Assembly: GCF_001667925.1 (NCBI RefSeq)
Contig: NZ_LZJR01000096.1
Coordinates: forward strand, 124,001 to 188,000
Source of the DNA: Mycobacterium sp. E2479
Lineage (GTDB): Bacteria > Actinomycetota > Actinomycetes > Mycobacteriales > Mycobacteriaceae
Reading direction: 5' to 3'
Length of the DNA stretch: 64,000 nt
In this document: positions 26,174 to 35,895 of the stretch, one piece after another
How the letters are laid out: each line of letters opens with the position of its first letter
Position numbering within the stretch: the stretch's first letter is position 1
The notes under the pieces: generated by a model
The model's database searches: none
The model's input: only the letters and a program-made list of their open reading frames with translations
What the model was told of the DNA's origin: nothing
Position numbers and translations under genes: made by a program

Positions 26174-26668
26174 TCAGCCGACCGGAGCGATCAGGGTCTG
26201 TCCCGCCATGAGGTTCGACGAGTGTAGATCGTTGAGTTCGCGGATGCGGTCGGCGACCTGGGTGGTCGGCGCGTCGGGCGCCACGCGATGCGCGAAGTCT
26301 TGAAGCGACTCGCCCGCATCGACGCGGACGATGGCGAGCCGGTCGGGAACGTGGGCCGCAGAGTTCGTGGAGTCGCCGTTGAGGACCTGCCCGACATTGG
26401 CGACGAGACCCAGCCACAGCGTGATTGCCCCGGCGGCCAGCGCCAGCCCGATGGTCGATGCCCAGGTGGTGGCGCGCCTGCCGTGGCGAGCGACGGACAT
26501 CGCCACCCCGGTGCCGCCGTAGCGCGTGGCCGCATTCGTCGGCCGCGTCGGCGTGGGCCGGCGGGTCCGGGCCAGCCCGTCCCGTCCGTAGCGAGCACCC
26601 TGGACGGGTCCATTGATCGGGCGCCGAAGACTGCTGGTATGCGGCGCAGGCGGGTGGATGACTGTCAT
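26174..26668 (-). CDS. LysM-domain cell-wall hydrolase, ChiZ/Rv2719c type
   Basis: 164 residues from the ATG at 26668, which has a near-perfect GGAGGAACGAAG leader. Basic cytosolic N-terminus, one membrane helix (TIGLALAAGAITLWLGLV) and a C-terminal LysM domain (VRVDAGESLQDFAHRVAPD ... LNDLHSSNLMAGQTLIAPVG) facing the wall. Rv2719c (ChiZ) is damage-induced, degrades peptidoglycan-type substrates and delays division. Divergent from lexA, with a PafBC-type promoter at 26768-26790. Confidence 0.88.
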   Translation of the reverse strand: MTVIHPPAPHTSSLRRPINGPVQGARYGRDGLARTRRPTPTRPTNAATRYGGTGVAMSVARHGRRATTWASTIGLALAAGAITLWLGLVANVGQVLNGDSTNSAAHVPDRLAIVRVDAGESLQDFAHRVAPDAPTTQVADRIRELNDLHSSNLMAGQTLIAPVG

Positions 26669-26723
26669 CTTCGTTCCTCCGGTCAACTAACTCTCGCTCG
26701 TGTGTTCGACCCTAATCGCCTGT

Positions 26724-26741
26724 ATGTTCGAAACCGAACAT
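26724..26741. promoter_or_regulatory. 18-base palindrome in the chiZ leader
   Basis: Perfect inverted repeat ATGTTCG-AAAC-CGAACAT between the chiZ promoter and its start codon. The half-sites are LexA-like (GTTC/GAAC) but face outward, opposite to a normal SOS box. Confidence 0.4.
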
Positions 26742-26767
26742 TTGAGCGAAGCGTGTCGCACGAGCAA

Positions 26768-26790
26768 ACGCTAGATCACACCACCGACAA
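26768..26790 (-). promoter_or_regulatory. PafBC-type (RecA-independent damage) promoter of chiZ
   Basis: On the minus strand TTGTCGGTG, 8 bases, then TAGCGT, which is an exact fit to the mycobacterial RecA-NDp motif TTGTCRGTG-N8-TANNNT used by PafBC. Points toward chiZ. Confidence 0.85.
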
Positions 26791-26911
26791 GTTCGTCGGC
26801 CTCTACCACTGTCACGAGGCAACAAATACCCGATATCCCGAAGAGTTACACACTTGTGATTCATCGGCCTCGGGCCTTTTAAGCGAGCTGAACCGAGCGG
26901 CGACACGCTAC

Positions 26912-26927
26912 TCGAACACATGTTTGA
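26912..26927. promoter_or_regulatory. LexA box (SOS box) of lexA
   Basis: TCGAACACATGTTTGA fits the mycobacterial SOS box TCGAAC-N4-GTTYGA. It lies about 20 bases before the lexA -10 hexamer, in a position for autorepression. Confidence 0.9.
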
Positions 26928-26946
26928 TTCTTGCTCGCGCTGCGGC

Positions 26947-26952
26947 TACATT
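26947..26952 (+). promoter_or_regulatory. -10 hexamer (TACATT) of lexA
   Basis: TANNNT hexamer 6 bases before the ATG at 26959; with no Shine-Dalgarno sequence this predicts a leaderless lexA transcript under the adjacent SOS box. Confidence 0.55.
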
Positions 26953-26958
26953 CAGTGC

Positions 26959-27657
26959 ATGGGCGACATCAACGACGTTTCATCGGCCGGTCCCCAGGCC
27001 CGGCTGCACTCCGTGGATCCCTCGCTGACCGAACGGCAGCGAACCATTCTGAATGTCATTCGCGCCTCGGTCACCAGCCGCGGCTACCCGCCCAGCATCC
27101 GGGAGATCGGCGACGCCGTCGGTCTGACGTCGACGTCATCGGTGGCGCACCAGCTGCGGACCCTGGAGCGCAAGGGATACCTGCGCCGCGACCCCAACCG
27201 CCCGCGCGCCGTCGATGTCCGCGGCGCCGACGACGACGTGGCCGTGCCCGCCACGGAGGTGGCCGGCTCGGACGCCCTGCCCGAACCCACGTTCGTCCCG
27301 GTGCTCGGGCGCATCGCGGCCGGCGGGCCCATCCTCGCCGAAGAGGCCGTCGAAGACGTCTTTCCCCTGCCGCGCGAATTGGTCGGTGAAGGCACGCTTT
27401 TCCTGCTCAAGGTCGTCGGTGACTCGATGGTCGATGCCGCGATCTGTGACGGCGACTGGGTGGTGGTGCGTCAGCAGAACGTCGCCGACAACGGCGACAT
27501 CGTCGCGGCGCTGCTCGACGGTGAGGCCACGGTCAAGACCTTCAAACGCGCCGGCGGTCAGGTGTGGCTGATGCCGCACAACCCGGCGTTCGATCCCATC
27601 CCGGGCAACGACGCGAGCGTGCTGGGCAAGGTCGTCACGGTTATTCGCAAGGTCTGA
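26959..27657 (+). CDS. lexA: SOS repressor LexA
   Basis: 232 residues from the ATG at 26959; an upstream in-frame ATG at 26920 falls inside the SOS box and is rejected. Winged helix-turn-helix at about 22-85 ([22 protein letters not shown]). Autocleavage site Ala121-Gly122 (RIAAGGPI), catalytic Ser156 (GDSMVDA) and Lys193 (TVKTF), all in place. Represses DNA-repair genes until RecA filaments trigger self-cleavage. Rv2720 orthologue; targets visible here are its own box and the recA box at 42693. Confidence 0.96.
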   Translation: MGDINDVSSAGPQARLHSVDPSLTERQRTILNVIRASVTSRGYPPSIREIGDAVGLTSTSSVAHQLRTLERKGYLRRDPNRPRAVDVRGADDDVAVPATEVAGSDALPEPTFVPVLGRIAAGGPILAEEAVEDVFPLPRELVGEGTLFLLKVVGDSMVDAAICDGDWVVVRQQNVADNGDIVAALLDGEATVKTFKRAGGQVWLMPHNPAFDPIPGNDASVLGKVVTVIRKV

Positions 27658-27674
27658 CGCGGGAGCGGACCCAG

Positions 27675-29855
27675 TCAGTCGGCCCTGGTGAAGCCGTTCG
27701 CCTGCGCGACTTCTTCGCTGGACAACCAAATTTCGGCGAGCGTGTCCTGATACAGGTCGCTGTCCGGCATGTAATACAAGCCGTAACGCGCGCTCGCCTT
27801 GACGGGATATCCGTCGGGCGCCTGGTACGGGTCATCGAGCGGCAGGTGGATGGTGGGTCGCCCGTCCGGTCCCGCCATACCGTTCTCCGAGGCGTCCTCG
27901 GCGGCGTGCCGACCGCTTCGTGACGGAGTCTTTACGCCCGCCTCGGCGACCACGGCGGCTCCTACCGCGGCGTCGGCCGCGGCATCCGGTGCGGGCTCGA
28001 CGTCCGGTTCCGGGAGGTCGAGGTATTCGTCTTCTGGCTCAGCGGTTTCCAGGGCGCTGGCCACGGCATCGTCGTCCGCTGGGGTGGAGGGAAGGACGTC
28101 TGGGTACTCGTCTTCCGGATACGTCTCCTCCACATAACCGGCATCGGGATCCTCGGCGTCGAGATAGGCGGCGTCGTCCGCCGTCTCGGGCTCGGCGACA
28201 TCCGGAACGGCGTCGGTGTAGTCGGTGTAGTCGTCCCCGGCATCGGGATAGGCGGCCTCCGGCAGCATCTCCTCGGAGACGACCGGGATCGAGTCGGTGT
28301 CGACCGCGTCGGGGTCTTCCTCGTCGAACCCGTGGTCGCCTCCGACGGCAACTTGACGTTGCCAGCCGACCGGCCCGGCCTCCGGCTCCGGTTCGGGCTG
28401 GCGCGGCGCGGCTTGTCCAAACGAGTCGGCGGTGACGTCGGAATCGTCGTGTCCCCAGCGCTCGTCGGCGTCGTAGCCGAAGTACCCCTCGTGGCCGGGC
28501 GCGTAGGCCGCGGCGTCCTCGTGGTCGGGCCGGCGGCGCCGCCATACGAACAGCACCCACGCCAGCAGCACGATCAGCGCCACCACCGGAAGGGCGGCAA
28601 CCAGCCACCACCAGTGCCAGGTGGACTTCTTCGCGTGCGGCGGCATAGCCGAGTTGCTCGGCTGGTCCTGACCCGACACCTGCAGGCCGGACAGCAGCTT
28701 CGCCAAGTTGGCCGGCTCCGTGCTGAACGTGTTCTTTGCCCGGTTCCACGAAATCTTGCCGCCGGTGAACTGCTGGGAGATGACATCGCCGTTGACGGCT
28801 TGGTCGGCGACGGGGGCACCGAGTTTTCCGGCCGGAGCGCGCAGCTTGTCCCACGCAGTCTTCATCGCCCCGCGTACGACGAAGGCGCCGTGGTCGGAAG
28901 TCCAGAAGATGACCGGCTTGTCGGCCGCGGAGAAGGTGGCGATACGGCTGGAAGGCCCTATGCCGCCGTCGGTTTCGTTGGTGGTCGGGAAGCCCAGGTC
29001 GCTGCCGACCGGTCCGCCCAGTGACTCGTACTTGGCCAGTATGTCGCTTTCGAGGGCGTTCGCGCCGGTCGCTGGGGTGAAGAACACCTTGCCGCCGGCG
29101 AAGTTCTGGGCGATCCCGTCCCCGCCGACCCGATATTGCCCGCCCTGCTTGGCGCCCAACGGCCCCGTGGGTCCCCCGGCCGCGCGCCAGGCGGTGTTGA
29201 TCGCGGCGGTCGGATCGATCGCTACCTGTAGGCCCTTGAGCTGGTCGGCCAGTGCCGGCGGTTCGGTGGTGAACTGCTTCGTCTGCCGGTTCCACGAGAC
29301 CTGGCCGCCGCTGAATTTCTGGGAGGACACCTCGCCGCTGTACGTCTCGTCGCCGACCGGTACGCCCAGAACCCCGCCCGAGCTGCCCAGCTTGTCCCAA
29401 GCGGTGTTGAGTGCGCCACGCACCACGTGCGCGCCGTGTTCGGGCGTCCAGAAAATCACCGGCTTGTCGCTGGCTGAGAAGGTGATCACCCGGCTGTCCG
29501 GACCGGAGAGGCCTGGAACCTCGTCGATGGCCGGGAAGCCCAGATCGCTGCCGGCCGGTCCACCCAGCGACTCGTACTTGTCCAGGACGGGCCCGTAGGC
29601 GAATTTGGCTCCGGTGGCCGGGGTGAAGAACATCTTGCCGCCGTCGAAGTCCAGAGCGAAACCATCAGCGACCGGGTACACGTCGCCCCTACGGGCGCCC
29701 AGTGGCGAGGTGTCGCCGCCGGCCTTATCCCATGCGGCCATGATCGCGGCCTCGGCGTCGCCTATCGGACTCGCTATCGCGGTGGGCGCCAGCAATACCG
29801 CGGCCAATGCCGTCGTCGTCAGGCTGACCAGCGCGCTTCCGATCAGCTTGCGCAT
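27675..29855 (-). CDS. LGFP-repeat envelope protein with membrane anchor, Rv2721c orthologue
   Basis: About 726 residues from the ATG at 29855 (AGAGAGG ahead). Signal peptide (LTTTALAAVLLAPTAIAS), then some 350 residues of LGFP-type repeats (LGARRG, GSDLGFPAIDE, LGVPVGDE, LGAPVADQ) in two homologous blocks, each including KPVIFWT and a GAxVVRGA segment. A membrane helix near 415-440 (WWWLVAALPVVALIVLLAWVLF) is followed by a long acidic Asp/Glu/Pro-rich cytosolic tail and a conserved C-terminal segment (GYPVKASARYGLYYMPDSDLY). LGFP repeats are associated with the actinobacterial cell wall. Convergent with lexA. Confidence 0.88.
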   Translation of the reverse strand: MRKLIGSALVSLTTTALAAVLLAPTAIASPIGDAEAAIMAAWDKAGGDTSPLGARRGDVYPVADGFALDFDGGKMFFTPATGAKFAYGPVLDKYESLGGPAGSDLGFPAIDEVPGLSGPDSRVITFSASDKPVIFWTPEHGAHVVRGALNTAWDKLGSSGGVLGVPVGDETYSGEVSSQKFSGGQVSWNRQTKQFTTEPPALADQLKGLQVAIDPTAAINTAWRAAGGPTGPLGAKQGGQYRVGGDGIAQNFAGGKVFFTPATGANALESDILAKYESLGGPVGSDLGFPTTNETDGGIGPSSRIATFSAADKPVIFWTSDHGAFVVRGAMKTAWDKLRAPAGKLGAPVADQAVNGDVISQQFTGGKISWNRAKNTFSTEPANLAKLLSGLQVSGQDQPSNSAMPPHAKKSTWHWWWLVAALPVVALIVLLAWVLFVWRRRRPDHEDAAAYAPGHEGYFGYDADERWGHDDSDVTADSFGQAAPRQPEPEPEAGPVGWQRQVAVGGDHGFDEEDPDAVDTDSIPVVSEEMLPEAAYPDAGDDYTDYTDAVPDVAEPETADDAAYLDAEDPDAGYVEETYPEDEYPDVLPSTPADDDAVASALETAEPEDEYLDLPEPDVEPAPDAAADAAVGAAVVAEAGVKTPSRSGRHAAEDASENGMAGPDGRPTIHLPLDDPYQAPDGYPVKASARYGLYYMPDSDLYQDTLAEIWLSSEEVAQANGFTRAD

Positions 29856-30507
29856 ATGGCCTCTCTGCACTTCACCAAGCCTCCCAGCCGGCGGACATGG
29901 CCCATCCTGCGGCTATGCCCTTGCCTGCATAACCGGCGAGCGGGCGGTACTTGCGCCGGAAATGGACCCGCGCACAACCAGCCTTATCGTCGGGCTCGCA
30001 TAACTTTGCTCCAACCGCCAAGAAATGCGAAGTCAAATCACGAATTTTACAAAAACGGATACCACACCGATGTCGAAATGATGCCGACCCATGGCTCGAT
30101 CGCGATCCGCCGTGGCACCGTTCGTGCGGTGTTGCGGATACCGCACGGCAACGCGGCGGGAAGGCAAAATCGAATAACGAGGCCGGACTGCCGACTCGCG
30201 CAGCAGAATTGCGCCGGCCGCGGCTGCGCGGCGCGCATGAGCGGACGGCGCGATAGCGGGCCTGACTACGCGTGCTCACGCGGTCGGTATATCCGAAATC
30301 CATGGGCCGACGGTACGTGAGCCATCGGCGCATTCACGCTCTACCCCGGCACAACCGACCATTGCACGCATTGGTCGGTTCGTCGGCAATAGCGACGTGC
30401 GAGTCAACGAACGAATGTCCATCGCGTCCCGCCAGTGCCGGAGGCCCCTGCGCCGACAGCGTCGCGCCTATCCGAATCGCGCGTCTGCTATCCAGCAAAA
30501 CGAAAGG
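29856..30507. other. 652-base intergenic stretch, no confident gene
   Basis: Short overlapping frames on both strands are Arg-rich and unconvincing. The 30000-30180 part is noticeably AT-richer than its surroundings. M. tuberculosis has Rv2722 and the TerC-like Rv2723 here; neither is found. Presumably holds the promoter of the LGFP-protein gene and the end of fadE20. Confidence 0.5.
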
Positions 30508-31668
30508 CTAGACGCCGAGGCTGCGGCCGATGATTTCCTTCATGATCTCGGTCGTGCCACCGTAGATCGTTTGCACCCGGGCATCCAGATAGGCACGGGC
30601 CACAGGGTATTCACGCATGTAGCCATAACCACCGTGCAGTTGCAGACAGCGGTCGATCAGATGCACCTGCTTTTCGGTGCAGTACCACTTGGCCATGGCG
30701 GCCTGCTCGGCGGTCAGCTTGTGGTCCAGGTGCAGGCGGACGAACTCGTCGACCATCATGCGGACCACGGTAGCCTCCGTCGCCAGCTCGGCGAGCACGA
30801 AGCGGCTGTTCTGGAAGCTGCCGATCGGCTTACCAAAAGCCTTGCGCTCCTTGGTGTATTGCAGGGTCTGCTCGAGCACCTGCTCCATGGCCGCGGCGGC
30901 CATGATGGCGATCGAGATGCGTTCCTGCGGCAGGTTCTGCATGAGATAGATGAATCCCATGCCCTCCTGGCCCAGCAGGTTTTCGGCCGGCACCTTGACG
31001 TCGGTGAACGACAACTCGGCCGTGTCCTGGGCGTCGAGCCCGATCTTGTCCAGGTGGCGCCCGCGCTCAAAGCCTTCCATGCCCCGCTCGACGGCGAGCA
31101 GCGAGAAACCCTGAGAGCCCTTTTCCGGGTCGGTCTGCGCGACCACGAGCACCAGATCGGAGTTGATTCCGTTGGTGATGAACGTCTTTGAGCCGTTGAG
31201 CACGTAGTGGTCGCCCTGCTTGACCGCACGGGTCTTGATGCCCTGCAGGTCGCTACCGGTTCCCGGTTCGGTCATCGCTATCGCCGTGATCAGCTCTCCG
31301 GTGCAGAATTTCGGCAACCAGCGCTGCTTCTGCTCCTCGGTGGCCAGCGCCAACAGGTACGGCGCCACGATGTCGTTATGCAGGCCGAAACCGATGCCGC
31401 TGTACCGGCCGGCGGTGGTCTCCTCGGTGATGATCGCGTTGTACCGAAAGTCGGGGTTGCCGCCGCCGCCGTACTCTTCCGGCACTGCCATGCCGAGGAA
31501 GCCTTGCTTGCCGGCCTCGAGCCACACACCCCGGTCGACAATCTTCTCCTTCTCCCACTCGTCGTGGTAGGGCGCGACGTGACGCTCGAGAAAGCCCCGG
31601 TAGGACTCACGAAACAGGTCGTGCTCTGACTCGAAAAGAGTGCGCTGGTATTTGATGGCGCTGCTCAT
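30508..31668 (-). CDS. fadE20: Acyl-CoA dehydrogenase FadE20
   Basis: 386 residues from the ATG at 31668, with GGAGGT upstream. FAD-dependent alpha,beta-oxidation of an acyl-CoA. N-terminal helical domain (FRESYRGFLERHVAPY), flavin-contact motif AIAMTEPGTGSDLQGIKTRA, substrate loop SKTFITNGINSDLV and C-terminal YGGTTEIMKEIIGRSL with the catalytic-type Glu. Complete. Rv2724c orthologue. A palindromic TetR-type operator lies about 40 bases upstream, so expression is probably ligand-controlled. Confidence 0.93.
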   Translation of the reverse strand: MSSAIKYQRTLFESEHDLFRESYRGFLERHVAPYHDEWEKEKIVDRGVWLEAGKQGFLGMAVPEEYGGGGNPDFRYNAIITEETTAGRYSGIGFGLHNDIVAPYLLALATEEQKQRWLPKFCTGELITAIAMTEPGTGSDLQGIKTRAVKQGDHYVLNGSKTFITNGINSDLVLVVAQTDPEKGSQGFSLLAVERGMEGFERGRHLDKIGLDAQDTAELSFTDVKVPAENLLGQEGMGFIYLMQNLPQERISIAIMAAAAMEQVLEQTLQYTKERKAFGKPIGSFQNSRFVLAELATEATVVRMMVDEFVRLHLDHKLTAEQAAMAKWYCTEKQVHLIDRCLQLHGGYGYMREYPVARAYLDARVQTIYGGTTEIMKEIIGRSLGV

Positions 31669-31708
31669 AAAAGACCTCCGGCGACTGGGGTTACTGCAGC
31701 CCAACATA

Positions 31709-31728
31709 TACCAACCAGACGGTTGGTA
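31709..31728. promoter_or_regulatory. TetR-type operator upstream of fadE20
   Basis: Near-perfect palindrome TACCAACC-AGAC-GGTTGGTA (8-base arms around a 4-base centre), 41 bases before the fadE20 start. The size and symmetry suit a TetR-family dimer; the cognate regulator is not in this window. Confidence 0.6.
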
Positions 31729-31810
31729 GGCAGCCGGCGGGCTGACCTATTGTCGGCTCGGGTGCGTCGGGCAGCACTGCTCCGCGCGGCTCAACTGGGG
31801 GAATGCGCGT

Positions 31811-33250
31811 TCAGTGCGCGGAGAACTCGCGCAGCCGGCCGGCCAGCGCGAGCGGAACCCGGGCCCTGATGCGGGTGCCCTCGGCGTTGTGCTCCTCCCG
31901 CTGTACGCGCCCATCGGCGTGCAGCCGGGCCACCAGGTCGCCGCGGTGATACGGGATCACCACGTCGACGGCGGTGTCGGCGGGGACGGCGAGTTCGGCG
32001 ATCCGGCGGCGCAGGGCGTCGATTCCGTCGCCGGTGCGCGCGGACACGAACATGGCGCCCGGCAGGGCATGGCGAAGCTTGGCCAGCGTCAAATCGCTTG
32101 CGGCGTCAACCTTGTTCACCACCACCAGCTCCTGCGGCGCGTCGCCGTCGTGGTCGGCCCCATAGTCGGCCACGACTTCGGAGACAACCTGGCGGACCGC
32201 GTTGATCTGCGCGAGCGGGTTGACGTCGGAGCCGTCGACGACGTGCACCAGCAGATCGGCGTCGACGACCTCTTCCAACGTGGAGCGAAAGGCTTCGACC
32301 AGTTGGGTGGGCAGGTGCCGGACGAACCCGACGGTGTCGGTGAGCACGAACGGCCGGCCGTCATCGAACTCGGCTCGTCGGGTGGTGGGTTCCAGGGTGG
32401 CGAATAACGCGTCCTGTACCAGCACCCCGGCCCCGGTCAGCGCGTTGAGCAGGCTCGACTTGCCGGCGTTTGTGTAGCCGACGATGGCGATGGCGGGCAG
32501 GTCGCTGCGCACCCGCCGGCTGCGCTGGGTGTCGCGGACCTGTTTCATGTCCTTGATCTCGCGGCGCAGCCTGGCCATGCGCTCGCGGATCCGCCGCCGG
32601 TCGGTCTCGATCTTGGTTTCACCGGGACCGCGCAGGCCCACGCCTCCCCCGCTGCCGCCGGCACGGCCACCAGCCTGGCGCGACATCGACTCACCCCAGC
32701 CACGCAGCCGCGGCAGCATGTATTCCATCTGGGCCAGCGAGACCTGCGCCTTGCCCTCTCGGCTGGTGGCGTGCTGGGCGAAGATGTCGAGGATCAGCGC
32801 GGTGCGGTCGATGACCTTGACCTTCACCGCCTTTTCCAGCGCGGTCAGCTGCGCCGGGGAGAGTTCACCGTCGCAGATGACGGTGTCGGCGCCGGTCGCC
32901 AGCACTACTTCGCGGAGTTCGGCGGCCTTGCCCGAACCGATGTAGGTCGACGGGTCCGGTTTGTCGCGGCGCTGGATCAATCCCTCGAGCACCTCGGAGC
33001 CGGCGGTTTCGGCCAGGGCCGCGAGTTCGGCCATGCTGGCCTCGCTGTCGGCGGCGCTGCCGTCGGTCCACACGCCCACCAGGACGACCCGCTCGAGCCG
33101 GAGCTGGCGGTACTCGACTTCGGAGACGTCGGTGAGTTCGGTGGACAGGCCGGCCACGCGGCGCAGCGCCGACCGGTCTTCGAGGGCGAGTTCGCCCGTG
33201 CTGGGCTCCGGGATTGCCGAAGCGCGGTCATGAAATTCAGGTTCTGTCAT
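31811..33250 (-). CDS. hflX: Ribosome-associated GTPase HflX
   Basis: 479 residues from the ATG at 33250. The N-terminal HflX domain contains GSGKAAEL and ICDGELSPAQLTALE, then a Gly-rich linker (GRAGGSGGGVGLRGPGETKIETDRRR). G domain: G1 GYTNAGKSSLLNAL, G2/G3 DTVGFVRHLP, G4 NKVDA, G5 SARTGDG. HflX splits stalled or hibernating ribosomes and in mycobacteria modulates antibiotic tolerance. Rv2725c orthologue, 45 bases after dapF on the same strand. Confidence 0.95.
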   Translation of the reverse strand: MTEPEFHDRASAIPEPSTGELALEDRSALRRVAGLSTELTDVSEVEYRQLRLERVVLVGVWTDGSAADSEASMAELAALAETAGSEVLEGLIQRRDKPDPSTYIGSGKAAELREVVLATGADTVICDGELSPAQLTALEKAVKVKVIDRTALILDIFAQHATSREGKAQVSLAQMEYMLPRLRGWGESMSRQAGGRAGGSGGGVGLRGPGETKIETDRRRIRERMARLRREIKDMKQVRDTQRSRRVRSDLPAIAIVGYTNAGKSSLLNALTGAGVLVQDALFATLEPTTRRAEFDDGRPFVLTDTVGFVRHLPTQLVEAFRSTLEEVVDADLLVHVVDGSDVNPLAQINAVRQVVSEVVADYGADHDGDAPQELVVVNKVDAASDLTLAKLRHALPGAMFVSARTGDGIDALRRRIAELAVPADTAVDVVIPYHRGDLVARLHADGRVQREEHNAEGTRIRARVPLALAGRLREFSAH

Positions 33251-33295
33251 AGGCAATAAGAGATGATGCACGCGAAAACGGTGTCGCGCATCTGA

Positions 33296-34168
33296 TTAAC
33301 GCTGCTGTTCGCCCCACCATTCCTCGCTGATTTCTCCCTCGGCTACCAGTATGGACGGTCCTCGCAGGAAGCTGGTGGCGTCGGTGATGGTCACGACGAC
33401 CTCACCGCCGGGCACCCTAACGGTCAGGGTGCCGGTGGCCACACCGGCACCGGCCAGTGCGGCGACCGCGGCGGCGACCGTTCCGGTGCCGCACGAGCGG
33501 GTTTCGCCCACTCCCCGCTCATGCACGCGCATGTGCACCGCCCCATCGACTGGTGCGGTGAGGATCTCGACATTCACCCCATCGGGGAATTGGGCCGGAT
33601 CGAAGCTCACCGGCGCGGCAACGTCCAGTGCCGCCAGCGCCTCGGCGGTCAGTTGTGGGTCCACGCAGGCCAGGTGCGGATTGCCCACATCCACTGCCAG
33701 GCCCGCGAACCGCCGGCCGCTTACGACCGCTTCGCCGGGGCCCAAGGCATTGGCCTTGCCCATGTCGACGCTAATGTCGGCGGTGGTCGCATCGGCCCGA
33801 TGCACCGCGACCGGCCTCGGGCCGGCCAGCGACCCGACCACGAATTCGTCGCGAGATTCCATGCCGCAGGCGCGCAGGTAGTGCGCGAAGACTCGCACGC
33901 CGTTGCCGCACATCTGGGCGACGGAGCCGTCGGCGTTGCGATAGTCCATGTACCAATCCCCGACCCCCACTCCGTCGGGCACCCGGTCGAGCACGCCGGC
34001 CGACAGCGCCGCACCGGCGGTGGTGATGCGCAGCACCCCGTCGGCGCCCAGGCCGCGGCGCCGGTCGCAGAGCGCGGCCACCCGCGACTCGGTCAGGCTC
34101 AGCTCCGCCTGCGGGTCCGGCAGCACCACGAAGTCGTTCTGGGTACCGTGGCCCTTCGCGAAGATCAC
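33296..34168 (-). CDS. dapF: Diaminopimelate epimerase
   Basis: 290 residues from the GTG at 34168, converting LL- to meso-diaminopimelate for lysine and peptidoglycan. The two catalytic cysteines are in [11 protein letters not shown] and [13 protein letters not shown]-terminal [18 protein letters not shown] and DYRNADGS are typical. The start lies 4 bases past the miaA stop, so it is probably translated from the same mRNA. Rv2726c orthologue. Confidence 0.95.
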   Translation of the reverse strand: MIFAKGHGTQNDFVVLPDPQAELSLTESRVAALCDRRRGLGADGVLRITTAGAALSAGVLDRVPDGVGVGDWYMDYRNADGSVAQMCGNGVRVFAHYLRACGMESRDEFVVGSLAGPRPVAVHRADATTADISVDMGKANALGPGEAVVSGRRFAGLAVDVGNPHLACVDPQLTAEALAALDVAAPVSFDPAQFPDGVNVEILTAPVDGAVHMRVHERGVGETRSCGTGTVAAAVAALAGAGVATGTLTVRVPGGEVVVTITDATSFLRGPSILVAEGEISEEWWGEQQR

Positions 34169-34172
34169 CTGC

Positions 34173-35132
34173 TCAGGATACGTGGCGCCACGCCCGCATG
34201 GCGGCGTCGACGAGTGCGCCGCCCTCCGCGCCGGCATCGAGCCACTGCACGCGGTGATCCCGACGAAACCACGACCGTTGGCGCCGGACGTAGCGTCGGG
34301 TGCCGACGAAGGTCTGCTCGCGCGCGTCCCGCAGTTGATCTGCGCTGGGGCCCGCCGGACCGCTTGCATCCAGCGCCGTCAGCACCTGGGCGTAGCCCAG
34401 CGCGCGCGAGGCGGTGACCCCGTCGCGCAAGCCTTTGTCCAGCAGCGCGATCACCTCGCCGACCAGCCCCCCGTCGAACATGGCATCGGTGCGCCGGGCC
34501 AGCCGCTCATCCAGAAGTGTTGTGTCGCAGTCCAGCCCGACGATTGCGGCGTCCCACCTGGGGGCGCCGATCTGCGGTGCGGAGGCGGCGAACGGCTGGC
34601 CGGTCAGCTCGACGACTTCCAGGGCCCGCACGGTGCGGCGGGCATCGGTGGGCAGGATCCACGCGGCCGCGGCGGGATCGCGCCGGGCCAGCTCGGCGTG
34701 CAGCTCGCCCACCCCGATCTCGGCGAGCCGCTGCTCCCAGCGCGCGCGCACCGCGGGGTCGGTGGCGGGAAACGACCAGTCGTCGAGGAGCGACTGGATG
34801 TAGAGCATGGAGCCACCGACGATGATCGGCAGTGCGCCCCGGCCCGCGATCGCTTCGACGTCGTCGGCGGCGGCAGCCTGATAGCGGGCGACCGTCGCGG
34901 TTTCGGTGACGTCGAGGACATCGAGCTGGTGATGTGGGATGCCGCGGCGGGCGTCGATGGGCAGCTTGGCGGTGCCGATGTCCATGCCGCGATAGAGCTG
35001 CATCGCGTCGGCGTTGACGACCTCGGCGTCCACGCCGAGCCGCTCGACCCGTTCTGCAAGGTCGAGGGCCAACTGCGACTTGCCGGTGCCGGTTGGGCCG
35101 ATGATGGCCAGGGGGCGCACGGCGGCCGTCAC
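34173..35132 (-). CDS. miaA: tRNA dimethylallyltransferase MiaA
   Basis: 319 residues from the GTG at 35132, which overlaps the upstream stop (GTGA). Adds dimethylallyl to A37 of UNN-decoding tRNAs, the substrate later methylthiolated by MiaB (encoded at 39467). P-loop GPTGTGKSQ at about 11-19, [47 protein letters not shown] and C-terminal [14 protein letters not shown]. Rv2727c orthologue. Confidence 0.95.
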   Translation of the reverse strand: MTAAVRPLAIIGPTGTGKSQLALDLAERVERLGVDAEVVNADAMQLYRGMDIGTAKLPIDARRGIPHHQLDVLDVTETATVARYQAAAADDVEAIAGRGALPIIVGGSMLYIQSLLDDWSFPATDPAVRARWEQRLAEIGVGELHAELARRDPAAAAWILPTDARRTVRALEVVELTGQPFAASAPQIGAPRWDAAIVGLDCDTTLLDERLARRTDAMFDGGLVGEVIALLDKGLRDGVTASRALGYAQVLTALDASGPAGPSADQLRDAREQTFVGTRRYVRRQRSWFRRDHRVQWLDAGAEGGALVDAAMRAWRHVS

Positions 35133-35821
35133 AGCTGCCAGGCGCCGGCGAAGTAGCCCACCCCGTAGGGCGCCCCGCGGTAGAACTCCTTGGCTGATCG
35201 CGGTCCGGGCTCGGCCAGCCCGGCGAGCACCTGAAACGCGACCCGCCCCAGGATCTGGGGTGGCAGGCGGCGCAGCGCGGCGATATCGCCGAGGGCGAGC
35301 GCGTCGTCCAGGGCCTCTTGCGCGTCGGCGTACTCGGGGTGGTATCCGCCAGGGGCCGCCGGTGTGAGCGTGTTGGCGCCATCGGCGACCACCAGCACCC
35401 CGACCGGCTGGGCCACCCGATCGATCTCGGCGCGTAGATGTCTGCCGAGACTCAGCGCTGCGTCGGATTCGCGATCGGTGCGGTAAATCCGGACCTGCGC
35501 GCTGGCGTCCGGCTGCGCCTGGCCGCGCACCCACCCGGCTATCAGCGCACAGACCGGAAACTCGACCGGCGGGACCGCCTCGTCGCTTCGCGCGGAAAGC
35601 CGGACGCGCACGTCCACGCCGAAACCTGCGAAGGTGCCCACCAGGTCCGGACTCAGTACCCGGTCGTCGGGCCCCGTCCCTATTGCTACCCAGCGGTCGG
35701 GCAGCAGGGCGGCCGCAGCAAGCGTCGCCGCGGTCAGGTCGGCCACCTCGGCGGTGGCCGTTCCGGCGAGATCGGGGACGAGGACCGGCGCCGACGGGAC
35801 GATCGCAATCGCGCTCAGCAC
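35129..35821 (-). CDS. Class III extradiol dioxygenase-like protein, Rv2728c orthologue
   Basis: 230 residues related to the LigB-type fold ([77 protein letters not shown]). Whether it keeps catalytic metal ligands is uncertain: the usual N-terminal His is not obvious. First gene of the miaA-dapF-hflX run, coupled to miaA by a 4-base overlap. Confidence 0.78.
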   Translation of the reverse strand: MLSAIAIVPSAPVLVPDLAGTATAEVADLTAATLAAAALLPDRWVAIGTGPDDRVLSPDLVGTFAGFGVDVRVRLSARSDEAVPPVEFPVCALIAGWVRGQAQPDASAQVRIYRTDRESDAALSLGRHLRAEIDRVAQPVGVLVVADGANTLTPAAPGGYHPEYADAQEALDDALALGDIAALRRLPPQILGRVAFQVLAGLAEPGPRSAKEFYRGAPYGVGYFAGAWQL

Positions 35822-35895
35822 GCCACCAAACTAACGTGACCGCGCTGGCGGCCGGGCATCAGTTCACGCTGGCCGGGCCGTCCGAGCGCCGGACC

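Noticed and set aside
26920..26958. Longer lexA N-terminus from the ATG at 26920
   Set aside because: That ATG lies inside the SOS box, upstream of the -10 hexamer.
28039..29400. 453-residue frame antisense-offset within the LGFP gene
   Set aside because: Arg-rich, no domain, lies within a real gene on the same strand in another frame.
29872..30333. 153-residue minus-strand frame between the LGFP gene and fadE20
   Set aside because: Arg-rich, competing frames on both strands, no motif.
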